The notes under the pieces: generated by a model
Seen by the model: the letters and a program-made list of their open reading frames with translations, nothing else
Database searches by the model: none
What the model was told of the DNA's origin: nothing
Origin: G963674665 sp964609625
Lineage (GTDB): Bacteria; Desulfobacterota; Desulfovibrionia; Desulfovibrionales; Desulfovibrionaceae
Direction: 5' to 3'
Assembly: GCA_964609625.1 (NCBI GenBank)
Contig: CAZSRS010000094.1
Span: 1-5,976 of the forward strand
Length of the DNA stretch: 5,976 nt
Made by a program: the position numbers and the translations under genes
Shown here: piece by piece, positions 1-3,462 of the stretch
Layout of the letters: every line of letters begins with the position of its first letter
Position numbering within the stretch: position 1 is the first letter of the stretch

Positions 1-54
1 TTCGGGGTTCCTTGAGGCGTACCCCGTTTGGAGGGGCGGGGCCATCCCATCATT

Positions 55-136
55 GCAGACTTTAAAAAACCCAAGTCTGCACCCCGGAGCCAGCGCCAGT
101 GAAGACTTTGCAGACAATGCGGACAAAGCAGACATG
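55..136 (-). repeat. Inverted copy of the 9-bp-unit repeat, upstream of the integration genes
   Basis: Four 9-bp units follow each other at 101-136: gaagacttt, gcagacaat, gcggacaaa, gcagacatg, with consensus G(C/A)(A/G)GACNNN. Positions 111-133 are a perfect 23-bp inverted match to 2671-2693. The upstream half (55-100) also resembles the rest of the right-hand repeats read in reverse: gcagacttt, then gtctgc, then a ccgga/cggga patch. It has an 8-bp inverted repeat, gcagactt (55-62) and aagtctgc (73-80). This is therefore a third, shortened, inverted member of the 2542-2759 family. A protein-binding role (integrase arm, excisionase or repressor) is inferred from the spacing and from its place upstream of the recombination genes. 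Confidence 0.75.
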
Positions 137-155
137 GTTTCGGAAGGGTAACAGC

Positions 156-299
156 ATGCTGGATGCCAAACTGAGCCCAATACCCGCATGTCCTGATTCC
201 CACACTCGTACTGGCCCATCTGTCAGCGGGAGAGTCTACCTGAAACAGCCATACTGGTGCCATGCCAGATGTACCAAAGTCATTCTCAGGACGGAGTGA
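156..299 (+). CDS. Possible 47-residue small protein or leader peptide
   Basis: The ATG at 156 follows a good Shine-Dalgarno-like stretch, ggaaggg (142-148), with 7 bases between. The frame stops at 297-299, six bases before the excisionase-like start at 306, a spacing typical of operons. The peptide has two cysteines in a YWCHARC stretch and no domain I recognise. The frame is open further upstream, to an ATG at 99, but that start lies in the 9-bp repeat array and is unlikely. Composition gives no strong coding signal, so this may be non-coding leader DNA. Confidence 0.2.
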   Translation: MLDAKLSPIPACPDSHTRTGPSVSGRVYLKQPYWCHARCTKVILRTE

Positions 300-305
300 A
301 GCAGG

Positions 306-701
306 ATGCCGCTGCCTCCCATTGCCGACCTTGACATGATGGCCAATATCCTTTGTATAGAAAAGGAAACGGCCAAGAAAGAGTGGCGCTCATGGCCACA
401 CTTTTTTGTCACAGGGGGGAGGACGGGGCGGAGTGTTCGTTTTGAGCCCCGGATGGTGATCGACTACCTGCGCAGTCAGACGGGGCGGAACTATGGCCAT
501 CGAGAAGTACAAAACCAAGGCGGGAATCCGCTACAAGGCGGAACTCTACCGGCATGGCAAGAAGGTTGCCAGCAAGAGGGGATTCGAGACCAAACGGGAC
601 GCCAAAAAATGGCTGGCGGACACGGGAGTCCGGGTCGAAGAGCAGGAGCATCAAGCGACCGTCACGACCTTTTCGGCTCTGGCAACACTGTATCTCGATG
701 A
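306..701 (+). CDS. Small excisionase-like HTH DNA-binding protein; reading frame runs into the integrase
   Basis: Residues 1-60 resemble the winged-helix/MerR-like excisionase family. IADLDMMANILCIEKETAKKEW fits the 'choose a row, helix-turn-helix' part, and SVRFEPRMVIDYL fits the usual wing and C-terminal helix (family form: vRFdpeeieaWl). Such proteins direct the integrase towards excision or regulate int. The start at 306 is supported by cggag at 292-296, 9 bases upstream. The conserved part ends at about base 490, just where the integrase starts at 493. The frame stays open to 701, a 209-base overlap. Residues after about 62 (rich in Gly, Gln, Arg) look like an out-of-frame reading of int rather than selected protein. 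The lost stop may be natural, a mutation or a sequencing error. A plain HTH regulator of int is the main alternative. Confidence 0.55.
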   Translation: MPLPPIADLDMMANILCIEKETAKKEWRSWPHFFVTGGRTGRSVRFEPRMVIDYLRSQTGRNYGHREVQNQGGNPLQGGTLPAWQEGCQQEGIRDQTGRQKMAGGHGSPGRRAGASSDRHDLFGSGNTVSR

Positions 702-1536
702 CGTTCAGGCCAGGCGACAGAAGAACACCTACACATACAAGCGGGCCACCTGCCGCCGCCTGCTGGCCTTCCAGGGCGACTTTCAGGCCGACAAGATCAC
801 TCCCACAGACATCGATGCCTACCTGTTGCATCGCAGGCAAGAGCAAGGGGCAAAGGCAGCCAACAGAGACCTGCGCGAACTCAAGGCGGTGTACAACTGG
901 GGCATTGCGCGCAATCTTTTTCAGACCAACCCCTTCCGCCCCATCGAGCCTTTCGCCGAGGAGCAGTTTGTCAGGCGTATTCCAAGTGCCGAGGAAATCG
1001 CCCTTGTACGCATGGCTGCACAAGGGGACGAGCGCGACTTCATTGACTGCCTTTACTACACTGCCGGCCGGCTCTCGGAAATCTGCCGTTTGACCTGGGA
1101 GGACGTGAACCTCGAACTGGCCACCATCAGACTGTGGACACGCAAACGCCGCGGTGGTTCCCTGGAATCACGTGTTCAGGGCATGCCCCCCGATCTGGTG
1201 CGTATCCTTGAGCGCCGCTGGAAAGTGAGGCCTTCAGAGGTCCCCTATGTCTTCTACAACCAGGATGGGAGCAAGCTGCACAGAAATAGCCGCTTTGTGA
1301 AGTTCTTGTTCCAGCGTGTCTGCGAACGCGCAGGGATCGCCCCCTTCACTGCCCATTGTATCCGTCACCATGTGGCCACACTGATCAAGGACAGCCGCAA
1401 AGCCACTCCATGGCAGATCAAGACCTTCCTGGGACATAAGAGGCTGAGCACTACGGAAGTGTATCTGCATGAGCTGGATGTGGATCGGGATATTCTAACA
1501 GTTTTCAACAGCTCCAATGTTCAAGCAAAATCATGA
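493..1536 (+). CDS. int: Tyrosine recombinase / site-specific integrase
   Basis: This 347-aa protein has the size and layout of phage and island integrases. Residues 1-50 form an arm-binding N-terminal domain (MAIEKYKTKAGIRYKAELYR), about 55-150 a core-binding SAM-like domain (KITPTDIDAYL, NRDLRELKAVYNWG), and about 165-340 the catalytic domain. All catalytic residues are visible: R193 in TAGRLSEI, probable K218 in the beta hairpin (WTRKRRGG), H288 and R291 in HCIRHH, H315 in FLGHK, and the nucleophile Y324 in TEVYLH. It cuts and rejoins DNA through a 3'-phosphotyrosine link and should act on the tRNA-Ser att site 0.8 kb downstream. The start at 493 gives the family's usual MAIEKY opening; the ribosome site (ggggcgga) is only fair. 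The frame overlaps the excisionase-like ORF upstream and shares ATGA with the next gene. Box I reads A-G-R where G-A-R is commoner, but the arginine position is kept. Confidence 0.95.
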   Translation: MAIEKYKTKAGIRYKAELYRHGKKVASKRGFETKRDAKKWLADTGVRVEEQEHQATVTTFSALATLYLDDVQARRQKNTYTYKRATCRRLLAFQGDFQADKITPTDIDAYLLHRRQEQGAKAANRDLRELKAVYNWGIARNLFQTNPFRPIEPFAEEQFVRRIPSAEEIALVRMAAQGDERDFIDCLYYTAGRLSEICRLTWEDVNLELATIRLWTRKRRGGSLESRVQGMPPDLVRILERRWKVRPSEVPYVFYNQDGSKLHRNSRFVKFLFQRVCERAGIAPFTAHCIRHHVATLIKDSRKATPWQIKTFLGHKRLSTTEVYLHELDVDRDILTVFNSSNVQAKS

Positions 1537-2201
1537 ATGCAAACCCTAGACGATCACGCAACATTTGCTACAATTTATTTTATAGTTTTCTGGCTAATAA
1601 ATATTTTTATGAAATTGCAGAATTGGACAAAACACACAAAGAACGCGAACAATTCTATTGCTTTTACGTCCAGCCTGGCGGAAGGTGGGGGGCCAACGAC
1701 CCAAGGATCGTAGAAGTCTTTTATGGATCGAGACCTTACGAGTCATACACTGTGAATGAAAGAAACATCTCAGGATATCCACAAAAAACCATCAAGAATC
1801 CTGCTGAAACCGGAGCAAGCATAGTTTATAAAAGAGGACCGGCAGGTCATTGCCTTGTCCAACTTTTCCCACCAGAAACTGAAGACCTCAAGCAACTTGA
1901 AAGCTTTGTTATTCTAGAGTTCCGACTCGACCCACGGTTATTGACAGGGAACAACACGCTTAAAAAGCATTGGAAAGCTTTTTCTTCATATCAAGAAACA
2001 AAGTCACTCGATGGCACACCGACACTTATGGACAGAATGAGGACTTGGTGGATACTCTTCTCGAAACCACTCTGCATTAACGAAGCAATCCACCAGCCAA
2101 AATACAAGACGTTTCTAGCAGCGATAGTAAAATGGGTGTTTATTGTTGGTGGAAGTGGGTTCCTACTAAAGCTAATAGATTTCTTTTTTCCTATGTGCTA
2201 A
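1533..2201 (+). CDS. Unknown protein, 222 aa, soluble domain plus one C-terminal membrane segment (cargo)
   Basis: I do not recognise the family. The start overlaps the integrase stop as ATGA, there is no good ribosome site of its own, and translation is probably coupled to int. Residues 1-30 are aromatic-rich (CYNLFYSFLANKYFYEIAEL). Residues 40-178 look like one globular domain with a strand-rich core (GASIVYKRGPAGHCLVQLFP, ESFVILEFRLDP) followed by helices (HWKAFSSYQETKSLDGTPTL, MDRMRTWWILFSKP). Residues about 194-217 form a hydrophobic segment with a GGSG break, then FFFPMC at the end, so a C-terminal anchor is likely. The DNA is plainly AT-richer than the relaxase region, which suggests separate acquisition. 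The slot between integrase and att often carries defence or other accessory genes, so an anti-phage effector is possible, but nothing in the sequence proves it. Confidence 0.8.
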   Translation: MNANPRRSRNICYNLFYSFLANKYFYEIAELDKTHKEREQFYCFYVQPGGRWGANDPRIVEVFYGSRPYESYTVNERNISGYPQKTIKNPAETGASIVYKRGPAGHCLVQLFPPETEDLKQLESFVILEFRLDPRLLTGNNTLKKHWKAFSSYQETKSLDGTPTLMDRMRTWWILFSKPLCINEAIHQPKYKTFLAAIVKWVFIVGGSGFLLKLIDFFFPMC

Positions 2202-2223
2202 TGAGTCATGAAGGCATTTATTT

Positions 2224-2293
2224 GGGGTGATTCTGGGGTGAACACTTCACCCCTTCACCCCTTTTCCACCCTCTTTCACCCCACTCGCACCCC
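2224..2293. repeat. Helically phased TCACCCC heptamer array beside the att core
   Basis: Two GGGGTGA copies (2224-2230, 2235-2241) are followed by TCACCCC in the opposite orientation at 2247-2253, 2255-2261 and 2276-2282, with variants TCCACCC (2265-2271) and GCACCCC (2287-2293). Start-to-start steps are mostly 10-12 bases, about one helical turn, with one step of 8. Copies 2235-2241 and 2247-2253 form a perfect 7-bp inverted repeat with a 5-base loop. The array ends about 40 bases before the tRNA fragment. Arrays of this kind next to an attachment core are expected for integrase arm-type sites. That role is inferred; binding by the excisionase-like protein or a repressor is also possible. 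Confidence 0.75.
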
Positions 2294-2321
2294 ATGATTG
2301 CAGTAACTTACTAAAATCATG
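2293..2321. repeat. 7-bp inverted repeat between arm array and att core
   Basis: catgatt (2293-2299) and aatcatg (2315-2321) are perfect inverted copies with a 15-base AT-rich centre. It lies just left of the tRNA fragment and could be a bending or accessory-protein site in the attachment complex. Chance occurrence is quite possible. Confidence 0.3.
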
Positions 2322-2333
2322 ACTTGGGAGCAC

Positions 2334-2398
2334 CGCCTGCTAAGCGAGTATACGGGCTTAAACCTGTATCGGGGGTTCAAATCCCCCCCTCTCCGCCA
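2334..2398 (+). tRNA. 3' fragment of tRNA-Ser(GCU): integration attachment core (attR or attP)
   Basis: The fragment has the anticodon loop CTGCTAA (2337-2343, anticodon GCT), the 3' anticodon strand GCGAG (2344-2348), the long class II variable arm (TACGGG/CCTGTA, one G-U pair), the T arm (five G, TTCAAAT, five C, 2371-2387), the 3' acceptor strand CCTCTCC (2388-2394), discriminator G and encoded CCA (2396-2398). The 5' half is missing: no GGAGAGG acceptor strand and no D arm lie upstream, and pairing in the anticodon stem fails at 2333 and 2332. Identity with a real tRNA therefore begins near 2334. This is the mark of an element that recombines inside the anticodon arm and carries or leaves the 3' end of the gene. 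It cannot make a working tRNA by itself. Confidence 0.85.
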
Positions 2399-2404
2399 TA
2401 TTTC

Positions 2405-2437
2405 AAGGGGTTACGATGCAAATCGTGACCCCTTTTT
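2405..2437 (+). terminator. Strong intrinsic terminator after the tRNA-Ser 3' end
   Basis: A 13-bp stem (2405-2417 with 2422-2434, one G-U pair) has a GCAA tetraloop and runs into five T (2433-2437). It starts seven bases after the CCA, the usual place for a tRNA terminator. It would also stop read-through from int and the cargo gene towards oriT and the mob genes. Confidence 0.85.
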
Positions 2438-2466
2438 CCGTGGTGAAATGGCCTTTGGGAAAGCTC

Positions 2467-2490
2467 GTGCAGTGATTTGTGCAGTGATTT
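2467..2490 (+). repeat. Perfect 12-bp tandem duplication
   Basis: gtgcagtgattt occurs twice with no gap (2467-2478 and 2479-2490), followed by an AT-rich stretch (tattttcgaa). It may be two binding sites about one helical turn apart on the right side of the att core, or a simple slippage duplication. Confidence 0.6.
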
Positions 2491-2541
2491 TATTTTCGAA
2501 TGAGCCTATCCTCTCCTCATACCTGTGCTGATCTCCTGCCT

Positions 2542-2637
2542 AAAAACAAGTCCGCTTTGTCCGCCTTGTCTGCCAACCGGCCTGGCACGGACGCTCCCGG
2601 TCGCAGACTTCACGGAATCAATGTCTGCAAAGTCTGC
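2542..2637 (+). repeat. Tandem repeat unit A (9-bp-unit array)
   Basis: The unit starts aaaaacaag, continues with three 9-bp steps (tccgctttg, tccgccttg, tctgccaac), then a ctcccgg patch followed by gcagac, and ends with gtctgcaaagtctgc. It aligns with unit B (2663-2759) at an offset of 121 bases with one single-base indel near the end. The reverse complement of the 9-bp block has the same G(C/A)(A/G)GACNNN units as 101-136. It looks like protein-binding DNA; the translated frames across it change phase and give no sensible protein. Confidence 0.75.
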
Positions 2638-2662
2638 TGTCCTTCCCCTTCGTTCACTCCTG

Positions 2663-2759
2663 AAAAACAAGTCTGCTTTGTCCGCATTGTCTGTCAGCCC
2701 TTGTCCCGCAAGCCCTCCCGGCCGCAGACATGGTCTCGGGCATGTCTGTCAAAGTCTGC
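2663..2759 (+). repeat. Tandem repeat unit B (9-bp-unit array), with 23-bp inverted identity to 111-133
   Basis: This is the second copy of unit A, with the same start (aaaaacaag), the same 9-bp stepping, the same cccgg patch followed by gcagac, and the same aaagtctgc end. Positions 2671-2693 are the exact reverse complement of 111-133. The A and B copies differ at many positions, so the duplication is old or the conserved bases are under selection. A role as arm-type integrase sites, replication iterons or regulatory operators would each fit. Confidence 0.75.
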
Positions 2760-2808
2760 ACTCTCGTGTGGAACGCCTCATGCTGTGTCTGGAGTAAGAA
2801 CGTCTCAA

Positions 2809-2837
2809 GACCAACCTGTGGTCGGAAGCACGCTTCC
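2809..2837 (+). repeat. Two adjacent small hairpins in the leading region of oriT
   Basis: gacca (2809-2813) pairs with tggtc (2819-2823) over a 5-base loop, and directly after it ggaagc (2824-2829) pairs with gcttcc (2832-2837) across two bases, then ttt. They lie on the side of nic that would enter the recipient first. Single-stranded hairpins there can act as promoters or second-strand origins. This is only a structural observation. Confidence 0.35.
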
Positions 2838-2912
2838 TTTGCTACGATGCTCCCCCATATGCGATTGTAAGCAACGCTATGTCAGACTTGCTGCACCGTA
2901 TTGATGCATGCT

Positions 2913-2989
2913 CAATCATGCAACGTCATCTTCAATCGTACGCAATCATCTGCAAATGGGATCGACGAATTCCATACACTGTCGTATGG
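2913..2989 (+). repeat. CAATC repeats and a 6-bp hairpin next to nic
   Basis: CAATC occurs at 2913, 2933 and 2943, spaced 20 and 10 bases (two turns and one turn), with an inverted copy, GATTG, at 2863. Two of them belong to similar longer strings, caatcatgcaa (2913-2923) and caatcatctgcaa (2943-2955). ccatac (2972-2977) pairs with gtatgg (2984-2989) over six bases, 17 bases from the nick position. In RP4 the matching side of oriT binds the accessory protein TraK; no traK is seen here, so these could be sites for a host or unlinked accessory protein. Confidence 0.4.
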
Positions 2990-3002
2990 TGCAGCGAAGT
3001 CT

Positions 3003-3048
3003 GAAGGCAGGACAGGTGAAGTAGGCCCACCTGCGGCAGCCTCTTCAC
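3003..3048 (-). other. oriT: oriT: RP4/IncP-type nic region and TraJ-binding inverted repeat
   Basis: Read on the minus strand, 3030 to 3006 differs at one base from the RP4 nic region as I remember it. It has the block GTGGGCCTACTTCACC, then TGTCCTG followed by CC, where RP4 has TATCCTG followed by CC. The expected nick is between the bases opposite 3008 and 3007. Next to it, gtgaagtaggc (3016-3026) and gcctcttcac (3039-3048) form an imperfect inverted repeat with one extra base, like the RP4 TraJ site. It lies 78 bases upstream of a TraJ homologue and its TraI relaxase. By RP4 polarity the transferred strand would lead with bases below 3007, so the integration genes enter first and the mob genes last. 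Confidence 0.85.
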
Positions 3049-3054
3049 GCCTTG

Positions 3055-3077
3055 CCCGGCGATATGGCCCTGCCGGG
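3055..3077 (+). promoter_or_regulatory. GC-rich inverted repeat between oriT and traJ
   Basis: cccggc (3055-3060) and gccggg (3072-3077) are perfect inverted copies with an 11-base centre (gatatggccct). It lies in the traJ leader, 48 bases before the start codon. It could be an operator for autoregulation by relaxosome proteins or an mRNA hairpin; no clear promoter hexamers could be assigned. Confidence 0.3.
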
Positions 3078-3125
3078 AGCCTGCTTATTCGCCTTTGGCT
3101 CAACGCTGCAACACAGGAACGCCGG

Positions 3126-3455
3126 ATGCCTTCCAAGAAGATCGCCATGAAGACCTATCTGACGTCGGAGGAGTACGACCAGATCATCCAGAGCGCGGAC
3201 AGGGCCGGACTCTCCCTCTCCACCTTTGCCAAGCGTGTCTGTCTGGGGCAGCCAACGCCAAGCCGCGAATTGGAGCGCTTCCGGCGCGAGCTGCTGCGCA
3301 TCAACGCCGACCTCGGCAGGCTTGGCGGGTTGTTCAAGCTCTGCCTTGGCAGCTCCGATGCACAGTGGCGGGGGCTGCACCGCGAGGTGCGGCAGCTCTT
3401 GTGGCAGATCGAGGCGCGGCAGCGCGAACTCAAGGACGCGGTCGCCAGATTGTGA
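3126..3455 (+). CDS. traJ: TraJ-like relaxosome accessory protein (oriT-recognition)
   Basis: This 109-aa protein matches the RP4 TraJ / MobC-NikA group. Residues 5-38 form the ribbon-helix-helix DNA-binding part (IAMKTYLTSEEYDQI, then AGLSLSTFAKRVCLG), and residues 59-72 carry INADLGRLGGLFKL, very close to the RP4 TraJ segment INGDLGRLGGLLKL as I recall it. The C-terminal third is a charged helix (LHREVRQLLWQIEARQRELKD). TraJ binds the inverted repeat beside nic and guides the relaxase there. The start at 3126 follows agga (3115-3118) by seven bases. The frame is open back to a TTG at 2901, but that would run through oriT and lacks family similarity. The relaxase follows after seven bases, so the two are probably one operon. 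Length is close to the 123 aa of RP4 TraJ. Confidence 0.9.
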   Translation: MPSKKIAMKTYLTSEEYDQIIQSADRAGLSLSTFAKRVCLGQPTPSRELERFRRELLRINADLGRLGGLFKLCLGSSDAQWRGLHREVRQLLWQIEARQRELKDAVARL

Positions 3456-3462
3456 GACAGAC

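Noticed and set aside
3..26. Hairpin cggggt/accccg at the left edge as a terminator
   Set aside because: Only six base pairs with a 12-base loop and no proper T run; any upstream gene is outside the window.
99..155. Start at ATG 99 for the small ORF upstream
   Set aside because: It lies within the 9-bp repeat array and has no ribosome site; ATG 156 is the only plausible start in that frame.
409..1023. 204-codon minus strand frame opposite the excisionase-like gene and integrase
   Set aside because: Shadow of the integrase; the + strand product has full domain support.
2250..2398. A complete tRNA-Ser gene
   Set aside because: No 5' acceptor strand or D arm precedes the anticodon loop, and the 5' anticodon strand mispairs at 2332 and 2333. 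Only the 3' part is present.
2319..2531. Open frame across the tRNA fragment and terminator
   Set aside because: It is made of tRNA and terminator DNA, so it is not a protein gene.
2542..2759. CRISPR-like array
   Set aside because: There are only two diverged ~96-bp units; similarity covers most of each unit, so there are no short identical repeats with unique spacers, and no cas genes are near.
2500..2904. Overlapping open frames across the repeat region (including 2525-2797)
   Set aside because: They read through the repeat units in changing phase, give Cys/Ser/Pro-rich low-meaning protein, and lack ribosome sites.
2901..3125. N-terminal extension of the TraJ-like protein from TTG 2901
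   Set aside because: It would pass through the whole oriT and has no TraJ similarity; ATG 3126 has a well-placed agga and starts at the family's N-terminus.
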